A stretch of 64,000 bases of DNA from Strongyloides papillosus (Eukaryota > Nematoda > Chromadorea > Rhabditida > Strongyloididae): the NCBI GenBank assembly GCA_005656395.1, contig SRSI01000009.1:558001-622000 (forward strand), written 5' to 3'. Under the pieces are notes generated by a model. The model saw only the letters and a list, made by a program, of their open reading frames with translations, made no database searches and had not been told where the DNA came from. The number at the start of each line of letters is the position of its first letter. Position 1 is the first letter of the stretch. Of the stretch, positions 25,417-36,052 are shown piece by piece. A program made the position numbers and the translations under genes.

Positions 25417-26440
25417 AATTTAATATATAATTTCTCTATACTTCCTAAACGTATAGTTAAATGTTACTAAATTTTTTTAGATAAAGCAAAAAATTTCTAA
25501 TAGTTGTAGTAACAAAATAATTTTATAAAGAGTAGATTATTTTCAATATTTATAATATTATTTCTTGTCTGATAAAACACAAACATTTATCAATACAACA
25601 ATAAGCAGTTTGTGTAAAATATATTGCTTGTTAAACATTTTAAGAGAATATATAAAGTTTAAAATGGGAAAATTTAAAAAAAATTTTTTTTATCTCAGTT
25701 AAAGCTTATATCTGTATGAAAATTTCATTATTCATTTAAACGGTAAAAATGACAAGCTATATGTAATGTTAACAAATAAACTATTATTGAAGATGTTAAG
25801 TATAAATAAGTGAAAAAAAACACGACTAATTTCTTTTATATTTATGGGAAATTTATGTCACTCTGGAATATTTTATGATGCAGAGAATAAAGATTATATT
25901 AATAGAAATTATTAAATATGTCTTTGCACGTATTTTATTCGTAGTTGCGATGAAGATTTTAAAATTTATGGAGTTAAATGTCAGCAAAATATTTTCATAA
26001 AATTTGTATAAAACTTTTTTGACACATTTTTGAATGACATTGACATCTTTATCAATCTAATGCATATAAACCAAACAACATTTTACATCATTAAGTCAAA
26101 CATATTTTAATTGATAAGATGTTTGATAAATAATCAACGAATTTCATTTAATACTGCTACTTTTGACCAACATTATACATTTAAACTACATTCAACGTTA
26201 ATCATAATTTTGTACTCTTTATCAACTTCCGGTTAACTTATAAGAATTATTTATTTTATTATATTATAAGCATAGTGTATCATCGTTGTCAACCAGAAAT
26301 CTTTTTTTTTGTATTTATACCACAATAAATTCATTAATAAAAAATGAAATTCTTTTTAGAAAGATACTTTCAATATAATTTCGGATTATAAAGTTCATGT
26401 CATAGATTTCCTTCGGTCTTATAATTAAGTATAGTTCCTT
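25417..26440. other. Divergent intergenic region
   Basis: AT-rich spacer between the minus-strand esterase and the plus-strand aspartic protease. It contains scattered GATA-factor cores: AGATAA at 25479, TGATAA at 25570, and two TGATAA sites near 26112 and 26125. No gene seen. Confidence 0.45.
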
Positions 26441-26464
26441 AACTACAAAAATGATATGATTAAA

Positions 26465-26505
26465 TTATCAAGTGATAACAATTTAATTCCTGTGGATGCT
26501 TATCA
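26465..26505 (+). promoter_or_regulatory. GATA-site cluster upstream of aspartic protease
   Basis: Three GATA cores lie within 41 bp: TTATCA at 26465-26470, TGATAA at 26473-26478 and TTATCA at 26500-26505. TGATAA is the core bound by the nematode intestinal factor ELT-2. A TATA-like TATATAAA follows at 26536-26543, about 100 bp before the start codon. Together these fit an intestinal promoter. Confidence 0.6.
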
Positions 26506-26591
26506 TTTTTCAATTATTAACATCCGCTTTAAAAATATATAAATTATAATGATATCAATTCAAATTTAGCTTTTTCATCTCATATCTACAG

Positions 26592-26635
26592 GTAGGAAAA
26601 ATTTTTATTGGAATTTATTTCATTTCACTCTTTAG
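26592..26635 (+). other. Possible 5' UTR intron or trans-splice site
   Basis: CTACAG|GTAGG at 26592 and CTTTAG at 26630-26635 would bound a 44-nt intron ending one base before the ATG of the protease. Alternatively the CTTTAG is a spliced-leader acceptor, which gives the same mature start. Confidence 0.45.
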
Positions 26636-26636
26636 G

Positions 26637-27989
26637 ATGAAATCTCTTTTAGCAATTGTACTTTGCTTGGCTATTGCCAATGCTGCCGTCGTTGAAGTTC
26701 CATTCAGAAGAGCTGGATCTATGCGTGCTCGCATGATCAAAGACGGATCATGGAAATCATACGTTGAAAATAACTGGAAAGTTAGAGCCGTTGGATCTCA
26801 ACCATTCATTGACTACTATGATGACTTTTACATTGGTAACATTACTCTTGGAACACCAGCTCAAACATTCGAAGTTGTACTTGACACTGGATCATCTAAC
26901 CTTTGGGTAATTGACTCCAAATGTAACACTGACGCTTGCAAAGGATATCCAAACTCCGGATACACAAAACACCGTTTCGACACAGCAAAATCAAGCACAT
27001 ACAAAACCGAAAGCAAAAAATTCTCCATTCAATACGGATCTGGATCATGCGATGGACATTTAGCTAAGGTAATCTTTAAAATTTAATAAATTTAATATTA
27101 TTTTATAGGATACACTTACCATGGGAGGTTTAACCGTCAAGACCCAAGAACTCGGAGTTGCTACCACAATTGCTGAAGTTTTCGGATACCAACCAGTCGA
27201 TGGTATTCTTGTAAGTTCATATTAGAATTATAATATTTTACTAAAATGAAATATATTTTATAGGGATTAGGATGGCCAGCATTGAGTGTTGATAATGTTG
27301 TCCCACCAATGCAAAATCTTCTTAGCCAACTTTCTTCTGGACTCTTCACCGTCAGTCTTAACTTAGTTCCAAATCCATCAAGCGTCTCTGGATCAAGCAA
27401 TGGAGGAACTATCACTTACGGAGGTCTTGACACAAAGAACTGTAAAGGAGCAATCAGTTACGTTCCCCTTTCATCTGAAACCTACTGGCAATTCCCAATT
27501 GAAGGATTCACCATCGGAAGCTTCTCAGAAACCAGAAAACAACAAGTTATCTCTGACACAGGTAGATAAAATTAATTAACTATAATTTATCTAATTTTAA
27601 CAATTATAGGTACATCATGGATCGGAGCCCCAACATCTTACATGAGCAAGATCGCCTCTACTCTTGGAGCTGAATACGATTGGTCAAATGAATTATACAC
27701 TCTTCCATGTACCGGAACATACCCAGACATGGTTTTCACTATTGGAGGAAAGAAATACAACATCCCATCCAAACAATACGTTCTTGATCTTGGTCTTGGA
27801 GGTGGAAACTGTGCTCTTGCTGCCTTTGACATGGGAGGTATGGGAGGACCACAATGGATTCTTGGGTAAGTACTAAAAAAGCAAACTATTTTCTAATTAA
27901 TGTTTTTCAGAGATGTATTCATTCGCCAATACTGTAATATTTATGATATCTCTAACAAGAGAATCGGATTCCAACTTTCTGGACAATAA
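26637..27989 (+). CDS. Pepsin-family aspartic protease (cathepsin D/ASP type)
   Basis: Five exons: 26637-27068, 27109-27210, 27264-27561, 27610-27865 and 27911-27989; 388 residues, all phases match. It has a signal peptide (MKSLLAIVLCLAIANA), a short basic propeptide (VPFRRAGSMRARMIK), the first catalytic motif VVLDTGSSNLWV (Asp83), the flap Tyr133 in IQYGSGS, the second catalytic motif VISDTGTSWIG (Asp276), and the family C-terminus ILGDVFIRQYC...IGFQLSGQ. Family A1 proteases digest proteins in the gut lumen or lysosome at acid pH; parasitic and free-living nematodes have many. The gene is noticeably richer in C-ending codons than its neighbours, as expected for high expression, and has GATA sites in its promoter, consistent with intestine. 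Poly(A) signal AATAAA at 28038-28043. Confidence 0.95.
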
Positions 27990-28388
27990 ATTAAAAAATA
28001 TTCTATTTTACTATAAATAATTTTAGTAACTAATTTTAATAAATGGAGTATTAAAAATTTAACTATACTTTATTTTTTTTAATAACCTACAAATACAATA
28101 TAAGCAAATTAAATTAAGCTTTAACAACTGTCTTATTAAATATGGGAGAATATGATTGTTACTAGCAAACTATCATATCCCATTGTTGCGTTATTTTAAA
28201 AGGGTTTATAAAAAACAGTATTGTAAAAAAAACATGACTCAATAACAACTAAGTGTTTTTCTTTTCATAAAAGTTTGCCTTTATAATATCTGTAACTTTT
28301 TGTAAGTGGCAATAATCATAAAATTCTCTATCATCAATTTTTTGATCCAAGTTATGCTATAATATATTATTTAAATAAAATTTAAGTT
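27990..28388. other. Intergenic, no gene seen
   Basis: AT-rich spacer with the 3' UTR of the protease and the promoter of the C2-like gene. Nothing else recognised. Confidence 0.5.
28038..28043 (+). terminator. Poly(A) signal of aspartic protease
   Basis: AATAAA about 49 bp after the stop codon of the protease gene. Confidence 0.5.
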
Positions 28389-29182
28389 ATGTCACAACTT
28401 CAAGTAGAAATAAAAAGTAAGAAGTAGTAGTATATAAATTTTTTTAAATAATTTCAGAAATAACAGGACTCCCAGGAACAGACTATGGTGCGAAATTTGA
28501 GGTAACAGTAAAACACGATTTGAAAATTGTTAAGTGTAAAGGAAAAACCCAAAGTGACAAAACCCAAGTATGGGACAATCCAAATTTTACAATGCTGTGT
28601 TATCCAAAATATAATATTGATATTAGAATTAAGGAATTAAAATTGTTTAAATCAAAAATTTTAGCAGAAGTGACAATTCCAATTACTATTTTCTACAAGG
28701 AACCCACAAAATATTTCATATTAAATTTAAATTCCTCTGAGACATTAAAATTAGAGTTGAAAATGACGTTAAATCTATTGCCAGATCCAAATTTAAGGTT
28801 TATAAATAGTAGAAAACAAATAAGTATTTCTGAGCAACATGAAAATACATTAGATATTAATAAGAAAAGTCCATTTTATTTAAGCAAATCTCTTTCCCTT
28901 GGAGCAATAAAATCAAAATTAAATTTTGAAAGTAAAGAAAAAGAAATAAATGATGAAAGGGATTCTGTCTGTGCTTTTAATAAATCATGTTTGGAATTCA
29001 ATGGTACTTACAATGAATTAGGAGAAAAGGACATACTTGATGATAATGGTAGTGTTTTAAGAGTTTTACAATCAATGAAATATAATAAAAGTAACAATAC
29101 AAAAGAAAATCTACATTTAAATTTTTTTGATCCTAATGGTACATACAAAAAATTTTACGACGTTGATATTGATTACGAATAA
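28389..29182 (+). CDS. Small C2-like cytosolic protein
   Basis: Exon 1 is 28389-28416 (MSQLQVEIK plus one base) and exon 2 is 28458-29182, joined in phase by GTAAG and TTTCAG; 250 residues. There is no signal peptide or TM. The first ~120 residues look like a beta-rich C2 fold: GTDYGAKFEVTVKHDLKIVKCKG, then a DKTQVWDNPNFTMLCYP segment and IKELKLFKSKILAEVTIPI, the typical spacing of a C2 domain in Rho-effector or adaptor proteins. The Asp residues for calcium binding are not evident. The rest is charged and polar, with NGTY occurring twice (EFNGTYNELGEKD and DPNGTYKKFYDVD). The fold call is by pattern only; function is unknown. Confidence 0.6.
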
Positions 29183-29637
29183 TAAAGAAGAATTATTTTT
29201 TATTATAATTTGTGGAAAATGGAACATTAAATGGGAAATAAATACTAATAGTCAAATATTTTATAATAATTTTATAATCTTGACAACATGAAGTCTTTGT
29301 AAATGAACAAATTTTTTAATTCATTCGATTTAATAAATGTCTTAACAGTTTAACTTTTATTTTATACGTGTGATCATATATATTCAAGGTTTAATTGTTG
29401 ACTAAATGTAAAAAGATTATTTAGTTTTTGGATAAATAATTTTGATGAAATTTTATAGCTTTTAAATAAAGGTTTATATTTTATAATGTTTACAGATAGT
29501 ATAACTTCAAAAAAATTTTGGTTTTCTGTAAAATTTATTATGCTGTAAAAGAAAATTAGATTTCTGTAACCGAATTATCAATAAGATGTGCGATAAATTG
29601 TCAATTACTAAAAAATTCAAAAAACGCCCCGGGCATG
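29183..29637. other. Intergenic, no gene seen
   Basis: AT-rich except for the last ~15 bases, where CGCCCCGGGC (29625-29634) precedes the tRNA and resembles the reverse complement of the tRNA 3' end. Confidence 0.5.
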
Positions 29638-29639
29638 GC

Positions 29640-29708
<69 letters not shown>

Positions 29709-29711
29709 GCG
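29638..29711 (+). tRNA. tRNA-Asn (anticodon GUU)
   Basis: A complete cloverleaf. The acceptor GCCTCCG pairs with CGGGGGC (one T-G pair), followed by discriminator G. The D arm has GCGC/GCGC around AATCGGTTA. The anticodon stem TTCGG/CCGAA encloses loop CTGTTAA with anticodon GTT. The T arm GGTGG/CCACC encloses TTCAAGC. There is no intron. A TTTTT run at 29715-29719 can serve as the Pol III terminator. Confidence 0.97.
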
Positions 29712-29714
29712 ATC

Positions 29715-29719
29715 TTTTT
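29715..29719 (+). terminator. Pol III terminator of tRNA-Asn
   Basis: A run of five T, four bases after the tRNA. Confidence 0.7.
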
Positions 29720-29999
29720 GGCATAAAAAATCAAAATCTAGCGATACCGGAACTAAAAATACAAATTATTTTTTGTATAAATCTTATTTACCCTAAGTTA
29801 CCCAAGAAATGCATGAACAGATCAGAAATCTCTATAATATAAAAGTAAGAGTGCTATAAATACAAAAATATTAGAAAATGAATTTATAATTTCTTTTAAA
29901 TGTTCAAAAATATATCAATCTAGAAAATACTTTGAAGAAAGGGTCTTCAGCATATCTAAAAAACATTCATGCTCTCTAAAAAAAAATTAAAATGTTCTA

Positions 30000-30790
30000 A
30001 TGGCAGATTCTATTTCATAAGAAAATTTTCACAATAATGAGATAAAGGAAAAAAAATGATGTTAAATTAATTGATGGAGTGAATGTTTCATATTTGGATG
30101 ACAGTAATACAATTGATAAAGGAAATGAACAAAATTTAGTTTTATAACATGATTTTTTTTAATGCATATAAAAATATATTAGAAGAATTAATATAAAAAT
30201 TACTGATAAAACAGTTTTGAGATATATTAATAAGCTTATTGAAGATAAGAGGATGTTTTCTGTGAATAATAATTTTAATAACATGAAATATTTACTAGCC
30301 CATATTATAGATTCAGCGATAATTAAAAAGAAATTAGTTAAAACAAATCGGTTAAATGGAACAATAGAAAAATTAATAATAATTATTATAATTCTGTGTT
30401 TCAATGTATTATTGAAAAGGATTAAAGAAGATTTGAAGTATTTGGTAATAATTCTCATAAAGATTGAATTAAAATTTTTATGACTAGAAAACAAATTTCA
30501 ACAGAAATAATACCGAATAAATGATAAAAGTACAAAAATTAATGAATGCATTCTTATCCGAAAAAAACGTAAATTTGATCCCTTTGAAAAAATAGAATGT
30601 ATTTTCTTCTACTATACATAGAAATAGAATTTATCTTTCTATTACAACTTGGTTCATCCCAATCTTTTATGGTAATACAACCGTGGCAAAAATTTGATAT
30701 ATATAAAAGTTGTGTGGAATCTGTCAAATTCGCTAATTATTTAATTAATAATTGTATAAAACACCGGACAAATTTTTCTATTAAATTTTA
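30000..30790 (+). pseudogene. Possible decayed coding sequence
   Basis: Short plus-strand frames with protein-like composition follow each other but are broken by stops and shifts. Examples are DVKLIDGVNVSYLDDSNTID near 30060, a helical stretch around 30195-30370 (LRYINKLIEDKRMFSVNNNF, then KYLLAHIIDSAIIKKKLVKT), RKKRKFDPFEKIEC near 30570 and QSFMVIQPWQKFDIYKSCVE near 30660. I recognise no family and see no complete exon structure. It may be a gene remnant or chance open sequence. Confidence 0.25.
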
Positions 30791-31912
30791 AATATAGATA
30801 CAATTTATTTTATTAATTTAAATTAATAACTCTGAGAATGATGCCTTTAATTAACATTGTAAAATTGCTTTTGTTTCTTTTATAAATATTTATCTAAAAC
30901 ATTTATCACATATATAAAAATGAAAATTATTGTTTTGTACATTAGCAAAATTAATTTTTACATTATATTTGAATAGTAATATGATATTTATTTAATGACA
31001 AGATATATAAATTTTATAAAATTAATGTAATATATTAAAACTTTTCTATATTTTACTGAATTTAGATTATTTCAATTAATGTATTTCGTATATGTTAATG
31101 CAATTTTACTATACAATTAAAACAAAAAATATGAAGACGTAATATTTTAATAAAATTTGGTAATGTTGTTAAGCAAATAACTCATGCTTAATTTCAATTA
31201 AAAGTTATGTATAACATGTAAATTAAATTAGAAAATACCAAAAAGTAATGGACTAAATGATATTATCTTGATTTCCAAAATATATGCTAAACTGCCATAT
31301 ATTGCAAAATATATAAATTTAATTATTATCTCGATTACTTTTTTAGCTCCTTGATATTAATTTAGTTATCAAAAATTTATGTGCTACAATTAATTTCACC
31401 CATACTACTAATTCTATTTTTTAATCATACCTTATGAGAATATAATTACAAATTTAAAAGTTATTTTTTTGTGGTAATAAACTATTATTTACTTGTTTAA
31501 ATTCATAAATATGAATAATGGTTATATGTATATAAGTATAATGCACCATAAATCATTCATTAAAGTAAGTATCCTTTTTTTTTGTTTTAAAATGAAAGTA
31601 AATTGTAAAACAATTGTTTTTATATTTTAAAAAATACTTTTATAATTTTCTTGATAATTTAATGAATAATAATTACATTATTAACTATTATTGTTTAGAA
31701 CAATTTAAACCAAGAACAATTGTTGTTAAAGAATTATGAGAAAATTTATTGTTTACCAAAAATTCGTCATATTTGTTTTATGCTATACATATTATTATTT
31801 AAATAATAACTAGAAAAATTAAATTGTACATAGAAATAAGTAAATATGTTTACATCACTTATTTATGCATTTATCGAATATATAAAATATTTATAAAAAA
31901 ATATTTAAAGCT
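30791..31912. other. Intergenic, no gene seen
   Basis: AT-rich sequence beyond the 3' end of the dopamine-receptor gene. No feature recognised. Confidence 0.5.
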
Positions 31913-34900
31913 TTATGAAGTTCTTGTAAGAACCCATCTATTTCTATTTCCGTTGTTGTTACCTGTAAGAATACTTTTAAATGCCCGTCTGAATTCTGTA
32001 TTAAAAATACTATAAATAATAGGATTCATAAAACTATTCATGTATCCAATCCATGTTGTATAAAAAAAAGGATTGAAGCCTACTTGGCAAGATTCAGCCT
32101 CAATTAAATTGCATATACCATTGATAATATTTAAAGAAAAAAATGGAACCCAACATATAAGAAATGTTCCAACAACAATTCCAAGAGTTTTTGTAGCACG
32201 TTTTTCTTTCCTTTGAACTTTATTTGCTTTCCTTTTCATACTTGATTCTTTTCTTTTAACTGATTTTTTTTCACTCTTTTTGTTGATAATTTTTTGAAAA
32301 TTATCTTCGGAATGACTGAAAAATTTATTTTTTATTTCTAACATTCGTGAAGCTACAGACAACTTTGTTTCTGAATTATAACTTGATTTTGCGTTTGTTA
32401 TATCTGATGGAGATGTTTCATTGAACCCAATTTCAATATTGCTTGCACTAATTGCTAATTTTGGATTTTTTAGTTTCCTTTCATTTTCTACATCTTCTGG
32501 AGATTGAATTACCAATGAAGGTTGAATAGGTAGTGAAACTTGCTTTGCTATTGCTGACGTTTTTCTAACATCACTATCATTTAATGATTTATCCATACTT
32601 AATCTAAATGTTATTGCATTACTTGGAAGTGATTGATATTCTTCATTACTCTCATGAGATTCATCTGACATAATATCATCAATTACGTATTCATTCTCCA
32701 AAAGTATGCCATCCTCGTAATCATCTTTATTCATTTCATTAATATTATCAAATTCATGTAACGAACTTAATGCAGGATCATTCAGTGTTTGTAAACCATA
32801 TAAAATTGTATGACTAGATGGACAATTATCGAAGGAATGCAAGCTACTATGTTCACTACTTTCATCATTTATATCAAATTCTGATTTTGCTAGCGGTGCT
32901 GTAGAATAAGAAGTTGAATTTACTTTTTCCATTAATATTTCTTCATCAAATTTATCTGAATCATTTAAAGAACAATCATCACCATCTTCTAAATATTTGT
33001 TTTTTATTACATTGTCGAATTGTAAACATTTTGTAGATTCAGTTGTATTATGACTATCGTTTAATGGTGATTGTTTAGCAGAATGGAAATTATAATTTCT
33101 ATAAAATTCAATATTTGCATCATTTTTAACTTTTTTAAGATTTGCAAAATTTACTTGCTCTAATAAATTAGGCACATCTATTGATTGAGAATGTTTTTTC
33201 AGGTTAAATTTATTTATTACATTTTTTAATAATTTATCACCATGTTGTGTTATTTCTTTCCCTGGAATTTTTGCTAATGTATATCGTCTTGCAGTAGCAG
33301 AAAAAAAGTTAGATTTTTTTTCAGCTTTAGGTTTTTCCACTTCAACATTGCTTAAACTTTCCGAATAATCAGTTGATGCTGAGTTTTTTGTTAAAGATAT
33401 AGATTCATCAAAATCTGTAGATTTAACAGAAGTTGTACTTTTAGAAGTATTTACAAATCTATTTACAGGAAAATTTTCTGAATTAGATGATAAGTTATTT
33501 CCATCTTGAAATGGATATAGTGGGTCATTTGAATCTAGGGGGACTAAAATATATCATTAATCAGATTTTAAAATGTGTATATTACAAAAACAAAATATCA
33601 AAACATATTGTTTTTGTTTAAACACTCACACACATGCAAGTAACAAGTCAAATTTTAAATTGAAAACAATCACAAAAATAGCAAAAAACTATAAGAACAA
33701 TTAAAAAGCATACCAGACTGACTTTGACACTCTTTTACATTTAATCTTTCACATGCCAACTCGATAGGATTATCAGTTATATCACTTGAAATATTCTTAT
33801 CATAATCAAATACTTTGAAGACAGGTTGGTTAATATTAGATATTTGTTTTATATAATTATAATTAGATGAAGTGTTAGAACATTGGTGATTAATATAACC
33901 ATATGAATCATTTCTTTTTAATAAATGTGCACTATCTTTTAATAATGGAGTATATGATGTTTTATGAAATGAATTATCATATAATGGTTTTTCATCTAAA
34001 GAATGGGGAAGAATTAAAGAATGTATTGATGTGGCTCTTAACAATGAATGGATATTAGTTAATACATGTGAGACTGATTTGTTAATGAAAGAACTTTTTG
34101 AGCCTGACAATGGCTTTATACTAAATAAAGCATGAGTTGATGTTGAATGAATAGGATTATGTGCTATATTTCCACTACTATGACGTCGAAGTCCCATAAA
34201 TTTAACAGAGTTAGAAGATTTTTTAAATGTAAAACTCTTTCTTCTTACAATCTCACTTTTTCTAAAGTTAGTACCATTAGATAATCCAATACTAGAAAAA
34301 AGTAGATTATAAGATTTATTACTATCTAAAGCTTTAGCCAAATTAGAAACCATTGGCAGTCCCAATTTTTGATTTTTCTTCTCATCAATACAACTTTCAT
34401 AAGTTGATTCATCACTTTCAACACTATTATTGTCATCTTCTTCGTAATCATCCTCAGTAATCGTGCTTTCAACAATATTTTTTGATTGTTTCATTTTTTG
34501 CATGCATTTAGACATAGAAGGTAGAGCCATCATCATCATGCTGACAGCTAAAATTTTGCAAAAAGGCAATTGTTAATTATAAAAAGGGCTAGCAAAAAGT
34601 TGGTAAGGTAATATATATCAATGTAGCAAGCATAACACTTCAAAAAAATAAGAATTAAAGAACTTACCTGGTGCTGAAACTATCCTACTAGCCTCTTCTT
34701 TTGATAAATCATTTGTTTGATTTTTAAAAGACCGTAGTCTAAAAGAACGACTTCAAAGAGGATTAGTTAAATGTAAAAAATATATAATTTAAAGAATTTT
34801 TACTTACCCATCAGTTTTTAAACCACATCCACCATTTGCTGCTCTTCTCATTTTAGCAGCTTTTTGTCGTTTCCTTAACGCTACTATAATACGTATGTAT

Positions 34901-36052
34901 ACAAATAAAACAACAAAACATGGAATAACAAAACTAATAATTGATGAAGATATAGAAAATGACGCTGAATATAAACGGCATTCATTTTGTGAAGCATCAG
35001 CCGGAGGTTCATTAACACCAAGAACTATAGGTGATGCTAATGAAAATGATATAATCCAAATAGCTAAAAGTATCAAAAGAACCCGTTTTATATTTTTTGA
35101 TTGACGTGAATATTCTATAGGAGATGAAACTGCTCTATATCTAAAAATTTGAAAAAAAAATTATTTTATTTATATATTAATTGAATATTTTTATATTACC
35201 TGTCAAAACTTATAACAGCTAGTAATAAAATTGATGCTGTGCTACAAGCAACATCTCCCGCTGTATACATATCACACACTCGAGATCCTAAAAGCCAATT
35301 TCCATCATGCATCTAAAAATTCATGATTAAAAAATTATTAAAATAATAATATATTTATTTGATAAATAATTTTGAAATGAAATATATTTAATATTATATT
35401 TATATATTCTGTTATAAATATATCGACAAAATTATCGTTATATTAATCTTAGTAAAGTAAAAGTTAAATAAGAAAAATAAGACAATAAAACTTTTTAGCA
35501 TCTAGACTAATTTTATTTTACAAAAGTGTATTTTATAAATTAATTCACCTAATCAAATAATTTTTTTATTAAGTATTACCAGTTTATATAATAAAAGCTT
35601 ACATAAATGTATACAGCAAATGGCATTACAAAAAGTGCCACCAATAGATCTGCTACCGCCAATCCAAGAATTAGGAAATTTATAGCTGTATGAAGTGTTT
35701 TGAATCTTAATACTGCTACAATAATAAGTACATTACCAATAACAGTCGCTAATGGTATTAAACATAAAAATAATGTATATATCAAAGCTGGTGTTGATTG
35801 TTCTATATCACTTGATAAATCTACATCATAAGAATTTGTTCGAAAACCTATGACTTCTGGTTTTGGTCTTTCAATTATTGTTTCATTATCATTCATTTTT
35901 CTTTTTTCAATATGAACAAGGTTATCTTCTAATTTGGAAAATGATAATATTTTATTAAACGAAGGATAATCATAATTTGAAACTTTTCCTCTACAAATTA
36001 AGGGAATTATTATTGCTATCAGCAATAATATATTTCTCCTCCATAAGGACAT
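31913..36052 (-). CDS. Dopamine D2-like G-protein-coupled receptor
   Basis: Six exons: 35603-36052, 35200-35312, 34808-35140, 34668-34738, 33714-34547 and 31913-33543; 1,143 residues, all phases consistent. Class A landmarks: TM1 GNVLIIVAVL, TM2 NFLILGLAVADLLVALFVMP, TM3 with the amine-binding Asp in YTAGDVACSTASILLLAV followed by SFDRY, TM5 with the catechol serines (SISSSIISF), TM6 FLICWVPFF and TM7 NPIIYSIFNTEF. The TM3 and TM5 patterns match D2-type (Gi-coupled) dopamine receptors, like C. elegans DOP-2/DOP-3; I cannot choose between them. The N-terminus begins with a hydrophobic segment that may be a signal peptide. The third intracellular loop is about 750 residues, Ser/Asp/Asn-rich and unstructured, spread over four exons. 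The C-terminal tail is short, as in D2 receptors. Confidence 0.92.

Noticed and set aside
30159..30494. 111-codon minus-strand hydrophobic frame
   Set aside because: Ile/Leu/Phe-rich shadow of the opposite-strand sequence; it overlaps more protein-like plus-strand fragments.
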